39,180 nucleotides of DNA. It comes from a virus. The notes under the pieces are model-generated. The model saw only the letters and a list, made by a program, of their open reading frames with translations, was not told the DNA's origin and ran no database searches. The stretch is from positions 1-39,180 of the IMG/VR virus record IMGVR_UViG_3300042891_000149. One strand, written 5' to 3'. This document shows positions 13,418-21,757 of the stretch, piece after piece (the stretch's first letter is position 1; each line of letters starts with the position of its first letter). The translations under genes and the position numbers were made by a program.

Positions 13418-13798
13418 CCCTATGGGAAGCCGGGAATTTGCCCGTTGCCAGCAATGCCATAAGCTTGATCTAAAGCCCGTTAAGGCTATGCCGTTGCGCT
13501 TGGCTATATAGGTAGCAAGGCCTCTCATATTAAGGCCATAGGGCCGCTCTGTGGCGCTCTAAAGGTCTATTTTCGACCATGCAGAAAGTAGGTTCTTCCA
13601 GCCAGATGCCCCGTGCGGGTGATTAGGAGCCCAAACAATTTCCAGAGAGAGCAATTTCCAGACCTATTCTTGAAATATTGTTTCGCAGATTTGGGCTAGA
13701 CAGGCTGTGGCCCTGATGTCACAATGTCAAAACGCATCCATAAAACCTGTTTTAAACTGAAACTGAAATGATATTTTCATACGAATTTAGGAACCATT
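13418..13798. other. Gene-free 381-bp region before the terminase, candidate cos and late promoter region
   Basis: No convincing gene lies here. Visible structure: an 11-bp direct repeat, CAATTTCCAGA, at 13636-13646 and 13652-13662 (16 bp apart), and a TGAAA/TTTCA inverted repeat near 13764-13780 just before the small terminase gene. In lambda-type phages the cos site and terminase-binding sites lie directly before the small terminase gene, so this is the best candidate. I cannot define the cut position. Confidence 0.45.
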
Positions 13799-14236
13799 GT
13801 GACAGCACAGCAGCGTAAACCTACTACTGGTGGGATTCTGATCGGCTCATCCTATGACGAGGCACGAACCCGCAAGGTAAATGCCGAAGCCGAAATCGCA
13901 GAACTGGAACTTGCCAAGATTCGCGGCACTTTGTGCATGACCAATGATGTTGTGGCGGCTTGGGAGAGCGTCCTTCACGCCTGTAAGGCAAAGTTTCTGG
14001 CCCTGCCTACTAAAGTCGCGCCAATTTTAGCCACAGAGACAGATGTTGTTGTCGCCAAGGATTATTTGGAGAACGCGATCCGCGAGGCGCTGACCGAATT
14101 GTCTAACTACCAGCCCAGCATCGATCCTGTCCGCACCGGATCGGTGACGCAGGAGGCCACAGAGGAAACGGCGGTTGTCGAGCAGCCAAAGCGCAAGGTC
14201 GGACGCCCGAAGAAGGGCCGGACGATAGTCGTATGA
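13799..14236 (+). CDS. terS: Terminase small subunit, GTG start, with AT-hook-like tail
   Basis: The GTG at 13799 has AGGA about 7 bases upstream. The 145-aa protein has a long helical core (EARTRKVNAEAEIAELELAKIRG, then a VVAAWESVLHACKAKFLALPTK segment) as in small terminase subunits of lambda-like and related phages. That subunit recognises the packaging site and helps load the large subunit. It ends in a basic KRKVGRPKKGR stretch that looks like an AT-hook (GRP core), suggesting minor-groove DNA binding. It overlaps the large-subunit start by ATGA. The position makes the call firm, although sequence alone would not name the family. Confidence 0.85.
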   Translation: MTAQQRKPTTGGILIGSSYDEARTRKVNAEAEIAELELAKIRGTLCMTNDVVAAWESVLHACKAKFLALPTKVAPILATETDVVVAKDYLENAIREALTELSNYQPSIDPVRTGSVTQEATEETAVVEQPKRKVGRPKKGRTIVV

Positions 14237-16089
14237 TCGAACAAGCCACCAGACAGGCCGCATTAGAGTTAATGGCGAAGGCCATGCACCAGATGACGCC
14301 GCCTCCGCGCATGAGTGTGGCGCAGTGGGCTGACCACGAACGAAGGCTGGACTCGCAGAGCAGTTCGGAGCCTGGTCGATGGGTCACGGCGAGGGCTGAG
14401 TATCAGCGCGGGATCATGGATGCCTGTTCGGACCCGCTCGTCAAAGAGGTTGTGGTGATGTGCGGTGCGCAGCTTGGCAAGTCTGAGATGTTGCTCAACA
14501 CAATTGGTTACCACATGGCCCACGATCCTGCGCCAATTCTAATGATGCAGCCAACCGTGGACATGGCTCAGTCGTTTTCGAAGGACCGCGTTACTGCGGG
14601 TCTTCTCCGTTCAACCCCTTGCCTTCGGGACAAGGTCAAAGACAGTAAGGCTAAAGATGCAAACAATACTACTCTACACAAAGTTTTCCCTGGTGGCGCT
14701 TTATCTCTTGTTGGCGCTAACTCTCCTAGTTCCCTTGCTTCTCGTCCGATCCGTGTTGTTCTTTGCGATGAAGTTGATAGATATCCTCCTTCTGCTGGGG
14801 AAGAAGGCGACCCTATATCTCTTGCCAAACGAAGAGCCGCTACATTCTGGAACAGGAAGATCATTCTAGTATCCACGCCTACAAATAAGGGTGGGAGCCG
14901 GATCGAGTCTGCATATATGGAAAGTGACCAGCGCAAGTTTATGGTTCCGTGCCACGATTGCGGCCATAAACAGGTTTTGGCGTGGTCGAACGTGACTTGG
15001 ACTGACGATAATCCCAGCACTGGAGCATATCACTGCTCCGAATGTGGGTCGGTCTGGTCCGATACGGAGCGGCACAGGGCTGTCCGGAACGGTGAATGGG
15101 TTGCTTTTGCGCCGTTCAATGGCGTGGCTGGGTTCCACCTGAACGCACTTTACTCGCCTTGGTCGGTCCTATCTGACGCCATCGAAGAGTTTCTGGCGGC
15201 TCGGAAGAACCCAATGCGGCTTAAAACCTTTGTAAACACCTTCCTTGGTGAGACATGGGAAGATGCTGGCGAGGGCGTTGATGATTATGCTGTGGCCCAG
15301 CGCAAGGAAGATTACGAAGGCATCCCTGATGAGGTGGTGCTGCTCACGGCTGGAGCCGACGTTCAGGATGACCGCGTCGAAGTCGAGATTGTGGGCTGGG
15401 GCGCTGGCGAAGAAAGCTGGCAAGTCGATTACCATGTGATTTACGGCGATCCGTCTACCACACAGCTATGGCACAAGGTCGATGAGGTCTTGCTGGCGAC
15501 CTATGAGCATCCGTGTGGTGAGCCAATGCTTGTCCGTGCCACCTGTATCGATACTGGCGGACACCACACACGCGCCGTTTACAACTATGCCAAGACTAGG
15601 GCTGGACACAGAGTGTTCGCCATCAAGGGTGTTGGCGGCGAGGGCAAGCCGATTGTCGGGCGTCCGTCCAAGAACAACATCGGCAGGGTTCCGCTCTACC
15701 CCATTGGCGTTGATACTGCGAAGGAAGTGCATTACTCGCGCCTAAAGATGGACGAGGCTGGCCCAGGCTATTGTCACTTTCCAGCCAAGCGGGATGACGA
15801 ATACTTTAAGCAGTTGACTGCTGAAAAGCAGATGATCCGATACCACAAAGGCTTTCCGTCGCGAGTCTGGGTTAAAACGCGAACAAGAAACGAGGCTTTG
15901 GACGTTAGAGTGTACGCAATTGCGGCACTTACAATCCTAAATGTAAATATGGATAGCGTGGCTCGTAAGTTTTATGCTAACATGGAAAAGCATAAATTGC
16001 CAAATGCGGAAGAAGCTGATAAACCCCATCCTTTAGCGGGTGGTAAAAAAGCTGTCCGCAGGGGTGGCTTTGCTAACAACTGGCGCTGA
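14233..16089 (+). CDS. terL: Terminase large subunit, lambda gpA-like
   Basis: The 618-aa packaging motor and nuclease has the gpA layout: a deviant Walker A CGAQLGKSE (77-85), a Walker B VVLCDEVDRYPPSAGEEGDP with the catalytic acid after LCDE (near 177-182), coupling motif VSTPT, two CxxC pairs (Cys240/243 and Cys268/271), and a C-terminal nuclease domain with AGADVQDDRVEVEIVGW and CIDTGGHHT. This family cuts at cos sites, so fixed cohesive ends are expected. It translocates DNA into the prohead through the portal. Codons near 14650-14850 favour T at third positions more than the flanks, which may mark a recombination join. Confidence 0.95.
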   Translation: MIEQATRQAALELMAKAMHQMTPPPRMSVAQWADHERRLDSQSSSEPGRWVTARAEYQRGIMDACSDPLVKEVVVMCGAQLGKSEMLLNTIGYHMAHDPAPILMMQPTVDMAQSFSKDRVTAGLLRSTPCLRDKVKDSKAKDANNTTLHKVFPGGALSLVGANSPSSLASRPIRVVLCDEVDRYPPSAGEEGDPISLAKRRAATFWNRKIILVSTPTNKGGSRIESAYMESDQRKFMVPCHDCGHKQVLAWSNVTWTDDNPSTGAYHCSECGSVWSDTERHRAVRNGEWVAFAPFNGVAGFHLNALYSPWSVLSDAIEEFLAARKNPMRLKTFVNTFLGETWEDAGEGVDDYAVAQRKEDYEGIPDEVVLLTAGADVQDDRVEVEIVGWGAGEESWQVDYHVIYGDPSTTQLWHKVDEVLLATYEHPCGEPMLVRATCIDTGGHHTRAVYNYAKTRAGHRVFAIKGVGGEGKPIVGRPSKNNIGRVPLYPIGVDTAKEVHYSRLKMDEAGPGYCHFPAKRDDEYFKQLTAEKQMIRYHKGFPSRVWVKTRTRNEALDVRVYAIAALTILNVNMDSVARKFYANMEKHKLPNAEEADKPHPLAGGKKAVRRGGFANNWR

Positions 16090-16095
16090 GGGATA

Positions 16096-16683
16096 ATGGC
16101 TAATCTTTTTGACGAGAACGAAGCACCAGAAGGCGAACCACTGAAAATCGTTGTTGGCGATTTTATTCAGTGGAAGAAATCGTCGCTTGCAGAGACATAC
16201 CCTCCTGCACTTTACTCTGCCAACTATGTTGCGCGGATCACCGCTGGTGGCACAAGTGAGATACAAATAGCAGCTACTGAAACAAGTAAATACTATTTGT
16301 TTACGGTCAGCAGCGCAACATCCGCTGCTTTTGTTTCAGGCTTTTACCATTGGCAACTTGAAGTTACGCAAACGTCAAGCGGCAACCGGATTGTGGTTGA
16401 GCGTGGCGAGTTTGAATTGGTTCAAGACCTTGACAATAATGGCGCTGATCCACGCACACATGCTGAGATCATGTTAGACAAGATTGAGTCCTTGCTACAG
16501 GGCCGCGCTGACAAGGATGTATCTTCCTACTCTATTCAGGGTCGCTCTATTGCGAAAATGTCCATTGTGGACTTGTTGCAGTGGCGCGATTATTATCGCA
16601 AGGAAGTTTTAAAGGAGCGGCGCGATAACGCTATTGCTCTTGGAAAGCCGACCAAGACCACGATGAAGGTACGTTTCCTATGA
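16096..16683 (+). CDS. Head-tail connector protein, gpW-like C-terminus with N-terminal extension
   Basis: The gene lies between terminase and portal, the place of W in lambda. The C-terminal 70 residues (MLDKIESLLQGRADKD, SYSIQGRSIAKMSIVDLLQW, RDYYRKEV) have the length and helical-hairpin pattern of gpW, which plugs the portal ring and helps join the tail. Unlike the 68-aa lambda protein, this one has about 120 extra N-terminal residues that look beta-rich (VARITAGGTSEIQIAATET, YHWQLEVTQT), perhaps an Ig-like or surface domain. It is coupled to the portal by ATGA. The gpW link is by pattern and position. Confidence 0.7.
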   Translation: MANLFDENEAPEGEPLKIVVGDFIQWKKSSLAETYPPALYSANYVARITAGGTSEIQIAATETSKYYLFTVSSATSAAFVSGFYHWQLEVTQTSSGNRIVVERGEFELVQDLDNNGADPRTHAEIMLDKIESLLQGRADKDVSSYSIQGRSIAKMSIVDLLQWRDYYRKEVLKERRDNAIALGKPTKTTMKVRFL

Positions 16684-18155
16684 GTTTGTGGCGTGAAGCA
16701 CTGGGCTTGCCCCAGAAAAAGAACAAGGTAGCGAAGCGTAATTATCACGCTGCGAACACAGGTCGGCTATTTGCCGACTTTATGGCATCTAGCCGCAGCC
16801 CAGACAGTGAACTGCGTCCTGACCTTGTCTTGATGCGTAACCGTTCGCGTGAACTGGCGCGGAACGATGTCTATGTTAAGCGTTTTCTGAACTTGCTGAA
16901 GACCAACGTGGTTGGTGAAAAGGGCATGACCCTGCAAGTTAAGGCGCGGAATACTAACGGATCACTGGACGCTATCGGCAACCAAATTATCGAAGACAGC
17001 TTCTACCAGTTTGCTCTAAAGGGCAATTGCACGGCAGATGGTCGCCTAAGCTGGATCGACTTGCAGAAATATGTGATGGAAGCAACGGCCCGTGACGGCG
17101 AAGCATTCTTGCAGATTGTCCGCAACCGTTCGTTTATTCACGGCATTGCATTTCACCCCATCGAATCTGACCAGATTGATGAGCAGAAAAACGAAAAGCT
17201 GCGTAACGGACGCGAAATCCGCATGGGCATTGAGGTCGATGAGATGCAGCGCCCTGTTGCTTACTGGGTGAAGAAGCGTCACCCCGGCGACTCTGAATTT
17301 TCTGCAATATCTATGAATGTTTCAGATCGTATTGACGCTAAGAATATTATTCACGTTTACGATCCGCTTCGCGCTGGTCAGACACGGGGTGAGCCTTGGA
17401 TGTCACCAGCTATAAGCCAGTTGAAGATGCTAAATGCTCACCGTGAGGCTGAGTTGGTCGCCTCGCGTATGGCTGCGTCCAAGATGGGCTTCTTTACCTC
17501 AGACACTGGCGAAGATGCCCCAGCCGACGATTACGACAATACTGTCCCGATCATCGATGCTGAACCCGGCACATTCCACCAGTTGCCAAACGGCGTTGAC
17601 TTTAAGCCATTCGATCCGTCGCATCCCGCCACCGCCTTCTCTGATTTCCAGAAGGGCATCATTCGCGGTATTGCGTCTGGTCTTGGCGTATCTTACGCTG
17701 CGCTGTCTAACGATCTGGAAGGGACATCCTACAGTTCCATCCGTCAGGGTGCATTGGAAGAGCGCGATTCTTACAAGATGATGCAGCAGTTCCTGATGGA
17801 GCATTTTGTCATCCCTGCTTACAACACTTGGTTACGTCACGTTATGGAGTTCGGTTTGATACCAATTCCGGTATCACGCTTTGACAAGTTTGCCTCTGCA
17901 TCAAGTTTCCGTCCACGCGGCTGGCAGTGGGTCGATCCGCAGAAGGAAATCAACGCAGCCGTCACAGCTATGCACAATGGCGTTATGTCTATGCAGGATG
18001 TTGCTGGTCAGTATGGCCGTGATGTTGAAGAAACATTTAGCCAGTGGCAGCGTGACAAAGAAATGGCGGATGCCTTTGGCTTAGAACTAGCATTCTTCCC
18101 GTTTGGCGGGAACGAGGCAACTAAGGGTATAGACGAAGAAGAACCGATTGATTGA
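16680..18155 (+). CDS. Portal protein, lambda-type (gpB-like)
   Basis: The 491-aa protein has the lambda portal family pattern: an early RNRSRELARNDVYVKRFLNLL segment, then VVGEKGMTLQ, DGEAFLQIVRN, HVYDPLRAGQTRGEPWMSPA, and the GLGVSYAALSNDLEGTSYSS block that is highly conserved in this family. It forms the dodecameric ring through which DNA enters and the connector attaches. The C-terminus is acidic. It starts by ATGA overlap with the connector gene. Confidence 0.93.
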   Translation: MSLWREALGLPQKKNKVAKRNYHAANTGRLFADFMASSRSPDSELRPDLVLMRNRSRELARNDVYVKRFLNLLKTNVVGEKGMTLQVKARNTNGSLDAIGNQIIEDSFYQFALKGNCTADGRLSWIDLQKYVMEATARDGEAFLQIVRNRSFIHGIAFHPIESDQIDEQKNEKLRNGREIRMGIEVDEMQRPVAYWVKKRHPGDSEFSAISMNVSDRIDAKNIIHVYDPLRAGQTRGEPWMSPAISQLKMLNAHREAELVASRMAASKMGFFTSDTGEDAPADDYDNTVPIIDAEPGTFHQLPNGVDFKPFDPSHPATAFSDFQKGIIRGIASGLGVSYAALSNDLEGTSYSSIRQGALEERDSYKMMQQFLMEHFVIPAYNTWLRHVMEFGLIPIPVSRFDKFASASSFRPRGWQWVDPQKEINAAVTAMHNGVMSMQDVAGQYGRDVEETFSQWQRDKEMADAFGLELAFFPFGGNEATKGIDEEEPID

Positions 18156-18208
18156 TTGTTGCGTAATTTGGTGTTATTGTTTCGCTGAAACGCTTTTTGG
18201 AGCAACTT

Positions 18209-20086
18209 ATGTCAGAAGTTGAAGATGTCGTAGAAACAGAGGCTGTCGAAGCTGAAGTTGCCGTAGAGGTTGAGGCCGTAGAGGCTGAAATCGTTGAAGA
18301 AGCGGCTGAGGAAGAGCGCAAGTCTCCGGTAGAAGTGCTTCACCGCGCCATCCACATGCAGCCAAAAGCGATCTCGGAAGAGAAGCGCACTGTTGAGATT
18401 GCCGTATCTTCTGAACTGGCGGTTGACCGCTCGTTTGGTCGTGAAATACTGGTCCACGAAAGCCAAGCCATTGATATGGGCTTTGTTGCTTCGGGCCGTG
18501 CGCCACTGCTTCTGGACCATGATCCAGAGCGTCAGATTGGCGTTATTGAATCCGTGGAACTCTCTGAGGACCGTGTTCTTCGAGCCAAAGTCAGGTTCGG
18601 GCGCTCGGCACTTGCTCAGGAAGTTTTTCAGGACGTTGTCGATGGTATCCGGTCGAATGTGTCGGTTGGCTATCGCGTCAACAAAATGGAGCGGTCAACG
18701 ACGAATAAAGATGAATATCTTGTTCGTTCTTGGTCGCCCCTTGAGGTATCTGTCGTTTCTATCCCTGCTGACCCGTCAGTTGGCGTGGGTCGTAGCGCGG
18801 CTGCTCTCGAACCCAAACCTACCATTGAACCATCCATCAAGAAGGAAGTCAAAATGACTGACGAAGTAAACTTGGATGCGGTTCGGGCCGAAGCTGCTGA
18901 AGCTGCTGCCAAGAACGCATCTGCAATCATCGAACTCGCCGCTCGTCACAACAAGCGTGATCTTGGCGATGCCGCTCTCCGTTCGGGCAAGAGCATTGAG
19001 CAATTCCGTGGTGAATTGCTTGACGTAATCGGTTCGGACAAGCCACTTGCAAACGAAGACATTGGTCTGACGAAAAAAGAAATCCGTCAGTTCTCGGTTG
19101 TTCGTGCAATTGCTGCTCTTGCCAACCCAACTGACCGTCGCCTTCGCGAAGCTGCTGCATTCGAGTTTGAAGTCTCGGAAGCTGCCGCACAGCGTTATGG
19201 CCGTGGCGCACAGGGCGTTATGCTCCCAACCGACATTCTCGGCGTTTGGAAGCGCGACCTGAACACCAGCGATGACAACGAAATCGTTGCAACGAATTTG
19301 CTTGCTAACGAGTTTATCGACGTTCTGCGCAACTCTTCTTCAGTAATGCAAGCTGGTGCGCGTATGCTCCCAGGTCTGCAAGGCAATGTAGCAATCCCTA
19401 AAAAGGCTTCTGCATCTGCTTCTGGCTGGATCAGCACCGAAGGTGGCGCTGCTTCTGAGTCGGAACCAACCTTCAGCACAGTTTCGCTGACACCAAAGAA
19501 CATCGGTGCGTTCACCGATATGACCCGTCAGTTGATCCTCCAATCGACTCCTGCCATTGAGCAGTTGGTCCGTGACGATTTGACACAGGCTCTGGCCTTG
19601 GCAATCGACAAGGGCGCATTGGAAGGTTCGGGATCGTCCGGTCAGCCAACAGGTATCTTGAACACCTCCGGTGTCAACAAGCCAACCGCGTTTGCTGCTG
19701 CTGTACCAACCTTTGCTGAAATGGTTGCGATGGAAACTGCTATCGCAGAAGACAACGCTCTGTTCGGCAACTTGGCCTACATCACGGACGCAGCCACTTA
19801 TGGCGGCCTGAAGACGAAGGTAAAGGACGCTGGTTCGGGCATGTTTGTCCTCGAAGGCGGTCAAGCTAACGGTTACAACGTAATCCGCACTCAGCAAGCA
19901 ACTGCTGGTAACGTTTACTTCGGTAACTTCGCTGACTGCATGATTGGTATGTGGGGTGGCCTCGACCTGACGGTTGATCCATACACCGCATCCACCAGCG
20001 GTACTGTCCGTATCGTTGCGCTTCAGACTGTAGACGTTGCACTTCGCAACGCAGTCTCGTTCGCATACAACAACGACACGGTATAA
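18209..20086 (+). CDS. Fused prohead protease and HK97-fold major capsid protein
   Basis: I chose the ATG at 18209 for the GGAG 7 bases upstream. The 625-aa protein begins with about 35 acidic, Val/Glu-rich residues. It continues with a HK97-type prohead protease: LLLDHDPE (His104), RSNVSVGYRV (Ser152) and LEVSVVSIPADP. From about residue 216 it carries a HK97-fold capsid protein: an Ala-rich helical scaffold-like delta region, then GWISTEGGAASESEP, QLVRDDLTQALALAIDKGAL and QPTGILN. The protease should free the capsid protein and trim its delta region during maturation. An in-frame ATG at 18854 with AAGGAAG upstream lies exactly at the domain join and could also make capsid protein alone. Confidence 0.92.
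   Translation: MSEVEDVVETEAVEAEVAVEVEAVEAEIVEEAAEEERKSPVEVLHRAIHMQPKAISEEKRTVEIAVSSELAVDRSFGREILVHESQAIDMGFVASGRAPLLLDHDPERQIGVIESVELSEDRVLRAKVRFGRSALAQEVFQDVVDGIRSNVSVGYRVNKMERSTTNKDEYLVRSWSPLEVSVVSIPADPSVGVGRSAAALEPKPTIEPSIKKEVKMTDEVNLDAVRAEAAEAAAKNASAIIELAARHNKRDLGDAALRSGKSIEQFRGELLDVIGSDKPLANEDIGLTKKEIRQFSVVRAIAALANPTDRRLREAAAFEFEVSEAAAQRYGRGAQGVMLPTDILGVWKRDLNTSDDNEIVATNLLANEFIDVLRNSSSVMQAGARMLPGLQGNVAIPKKASASASGWISTEGGAASESEPTFSTVSLTPKNIGAFTDMTRQLILQSTPAIEQLVRDDLTQALALAIDKGALEGSGSSGQPTGILNTSGVNKPTAFAAAVPTFAEMVAMETAIAEDNALFGNLAYITDAATYGGLKTKVKDAGSGMFVLEGGQANGYNVIRTQQATAGNVYFGNFADCMIGMWGGLDLTVDPYTASTSGTVRIVALQTVDVALRNAVSFAYNNDTV
18854..20086 (+). CDS. Possible separate capsid protein from an internal start (410 aa)
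   Basis: The ATG at 18854 is in frame with the fusion gene and lies 5 bases after AAGGAAG, at the start of the capsid part (MTDEVNLDAVRAEAA). Internal starts that make more of the structural product than of the protease are known in lambda (C and Nu3) and other phages. It would ensure an excess of capsid protein over protease. This is inferred from the sequence and is not proven. Confidence 0.45.
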   Translation: MTDEVNLDAVRAEAAEAAAKNASAIIELAARHNKRDLGDAALRSGKSIEQFRGELLDVIGSDKPLANEDIGLTKKEIRQFSVVRAIAALANPTDRRLREAAAFEFEVSEAAAQRYGRGAQGVMLPTDILGVWKRDLNTSDDNEIVATNLLANEFIDVLRNSSSVMQAGARMLPGLQGNVAIPKKASASASGWISTEGGAASESEPTFSTVSLTPKNIGAFTDMTRQLILQSTPAIEQLVRDDLTQALALAIDKGALEGSGSSGQPTGILNTSGVNKPTAFAAAVPTFAEMVAMETAIAEDNALFGNLAYITDAATYGGLKTKVKDAGSGMFVLEGGQANGYNVIRTQQATAGNVYFGNFADCMIGMWGGLDLTVDPYTASTSGTVRIVALQTVDVALRNAVSFAYNNDTV

Positions 20087-20094
20087 GAAATGTT

Positions 20095-20127
20095 GAGGGC
20101 TGATATTTGGAAGTCGTATCAGCCCTC
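20095..20127 (+). terminator. Strong stem-loop directly after the capsid gene
   Basis: An 11-bp perfect stem (20095-20105 with 20117-20127) and an 11-base loop begin 9 bases after the capsid stop. Only a weak T-stretch (CTTCTTT) follows. It may be a partial terminator or attenuator, or a structure that protects the capsid mRNA 3' end and so raises capsid output relative to downstream genes. Confidence 0.7.
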
Positions 20128-20146
20128 GACTTCTTTGGAGAATGCT

Positions 20147-20353
20147 ATGCAATACAAGTGCATCCGTGGCGTAATAACATCGCAAGGCCCACTAAGCGTG
20201 GGTGATGTTGCTACACTTCCACATGGCGAAGCCTTGGTGCTTATCGCTCAAAAGAAAATCGAAATCTTTGAAGAGGCTGTCCGCGTGGCTGAAGCCCCAA
20301 AGGTCGAGCATCGTGATCCTGTAATCAAGCGTAGTCCTAAGAATGGGCGTTGA
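20147..20353 (+). CDS. Small basic protein after the capsid gene (68 aa)
   Basis: The start at 20147 has TTGGAG about 8 bases upstream; an earlier ATG would read through the stem-loop. The protein reads YKCIRGVITSQGPLSVGDVA, then a hydrophobic LVLIAQKKIEIFEEA, and has a basic tail ending in KRSPKNGR. In lambda order this is the FI place. Short proteins of this kind after capsid genes are common, with unclear roles in DNA packaging or head completion. The identity is not established. Confidence 0.65.
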   Translation: MQYKCIRGVITSQGPLSVGDVATLPHGEALVLIAQKKIEIFEEAVRVAEAPKVEHRDPVIKRSPKNGR

Positions 20354-20654
20354 GAGCGCAAATGATATTCTCGACTTTTTTGAAGTCGATGATTTTGCAG
20401 ACACTGCCACTTACACTCCCGTAGGTGGCAGTGCTGTTTCTGTTAATGGCATCTTTGACGCCCCTCAAGCCAGCCGTAACGCAACAGACCTGATGGACGT
20501 TACAATCGCAGCAACGCAATTTGTTTGCCGCACCGCTGACGTACCTTTGGCTGCTGACGGCGATGAAATCATCATCCGCTCTGTCGCGTATAACGTGCGT
20601 GTTGTTTTAACTGATGGAACTGGCGTAAGTACCCTTATTCTCGAAAAGGTGTAA
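20343..20654 (+). CDS. Head-tail joining protein, gpFII-like
   Basis: The 103-aa protein has the pattern of lambda FII and its relatives: an N-terminal LDFFEVDDFADTATY segment, VNGIFDAPQ, a central beta region, and the end VVLTDGTGVSTLILEKV. FII proteins form the ring on the filled head to which the tail binds. The start overlaps the previous gene by 11 bases. Position after the capsid and before the gpU-like genes supports the call. Confidence 0.75.
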   Translation: MGVESANDILDFFEVDDFADTATYTPVGGSAVSVNGIFDAPQASRNATDLMDVTIAATQFVCRTADVPLAADGDEIIIRSVAYNVRVVLTDGTGVSTLILEKV

Positions 20655-20655
20655 C

Positions 20656-21171
20656 ATGAGCCACGTTCGGCAACAGATCAGAGATTATGCCGCTAACCTA
20701 TTGATTAGTTTTATCTATGATAGGTTTGGCATCGTGATACAGGACCGTTTCGGCGCGAATCTTTCACCAAGGGTAGGTGAAGATTTGCTTTCTACTGGCA
20801 CAATGTACAAATTCCGTAAGTATGCGCTTGATGATGCGCAGCTTCCTGCTTTGTGTGTTTACACCACAAACGATGTCACAAGATTAGCCACTATGGGTAA
20901 TCGCACCTTATCGCATAGCCTTGAGCTACGGGTTGATGTGATTAACAAGGGATCAAGCATTAACATATTCGAGAACATCGAAGGTTTCTGCGCTGAGTTA
21001 AATAGCGCGTTTGAAACTGATTACACATTCAGAGGTCTTGTCAAAAGCTGTGTGCTGACACAGGCAGATTTTAGCGTCAATACAACTGGCGAAAAGGCAA
21101 TCGGCACTGGCAAAATGATTTTTGACGTTAAGTACATGACCGCCATCGATAACTGCCAGGTGTCTATATAA
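20656..21171 (+). CDS. Tail terminator gpU-like protein, copy 1
   Basis: The 171-aa protein starts 1 base after the FII-like stop. Shared blocks with the following gene are MSH-x4-IRD, YKFRKYALDDAQLPALCVYT, INKGSS, LVKSC and TGEKAIGTGKM. The pattern and position fit gpU-like tail terminators, which form a ring that stops tail polymerisation and binds the head. It carries an insertion of about 25 residues near the N-terminus (FIYDRFGIVIQDRFGANLS) that copy 2 lacks. Confidence 0.68.
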   Translation: MSHVRQQIRDYAANLLISFIYDRFGIVIQDRFGANLSPRVGEDLLSTGTMYKFRKYALDDAQLPALCVYTTNDVTRLATMGNRTLSHSLELRVDVINKGSSINIFENIEGFCAELNSAFETDYTFRGLVKSCVLTQADFSVNTTGEKAIGTGKMIFDVKYMTAIDNCQVSI

Positions 21172-21614
21172 TGTCGCACATTAATAACCAGATACGCGAC
21201 AGAATCGCTGACATTATAGGCGCTCTGCCTTTCTTTTCTGGGCGCGTATATAAGATGCGATCCTACGCCTTGGATGATGCCAAGCTGCCAGCGGCTGTTA
21301 TATACACGAACAGTCAAAGCAGTTCATTGGCGACCATAGGCACAAAAACATCCATAGGATCACTGCAAGTATATGTTGATATTTTCATCAAGGGTTCGAG
21401 TTCAACAATCATAAACCAGATAGATGACGCCTGTGTTCTGATTGAGGACGCGATTGGCTCTGATTTCCAGTTGTCAGGATTGGTGAAAAGCTGTATTCTA
21501 TCTGAGTCTGACGTTGACATTGATGTTGAAGGCGAGAAGCCAGTCGCTAATGCGCGGTTGTCTTATGCGGTCCAATATGTTACGTTGCTTGCTGATCTGG
21601 AGACACCGCGATGA
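21171..21614 (+). CDS. Tail terminator gpU-like protein, copy 2 (tandem paralogue)
   Basis: The 147-aa protein starts by TAATG overlap with copy 1 and shares its whole layout (MSH-x4-IRD, YKMRSYALDDAKLPAAVIYT, IKGSSSTIINQIDDAC, LVKSC, EGEKPVANARL). It is closer to the usual gpU length. One copy may have become a different ring or a decoration of the tail end, or both may mix in one ring. The two proteins clearly arose by duplication, but the sequences have diverged well. Confidence 0.7.
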   Translation: MSHINNQIRDRIADIIGALPFFSGRVYKMRSYALDDAKLPAAVIYTNSQSSSLATIGTKTSIGSLQVYVDIFIKGSSSTIINQIDDACVLIEDAIGSDFQLSGLVKSCILSESDVDIDVEGEKPVANARLSYAVQYVTLLADLETPR

Positions 21615-21757
21615 AAATGGTCAAAGTTTACAACAAAACTGGCGATGAGATACTCGCCTGTGAGTGTGATCTAGAGCAATATCAGTCGAAGGGCTGGGAT
21701 GTTAAAAAGGCTGCAAAGCCAAAGGTTCAAGCAGAGAAAGTCGAGGAGTCTGAGTAA
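21611..21757 (+). CDS. Small charged unknown protein (48 aa)
   Basis: This ORF is coupled at both ends (ATGA with copy 2, TAATG with the first tail tube gene). The protein is MKMVKVYNKTGDEILACE followed by a charged, Lys/Glu-rich tail ending in EKVEESE. Short ORFs of this sort between tail genes are common. No function is known. Confidence 0.6.
   Translation: MKMVKVYNKTGDEILACECDLEQYQSKGWDVKKAAKPKVQAEKVEESE

Noticed and set aside
13429-13519. 29-codon ORF with CQQC, slightly like Mu Com zinc-binding proteins
   Set aside because: It is too short, has no ribosome-binding site, and lies right after terminators.
13334-13528. Reverse-strand ORF of 64 codons over the terminators
   Set aside because: It reads through two intrinsic terminators, with low-complexity Lys/Gly content from the hairpins, and has no start signal or partner.
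19340-20185. 281-codon reverse-strand ORF opposite the capsid gene
   Set aside because: The forward frame is a clear capsid gene; the reverse ORF has a patternless composition and no ribosome-binding site.
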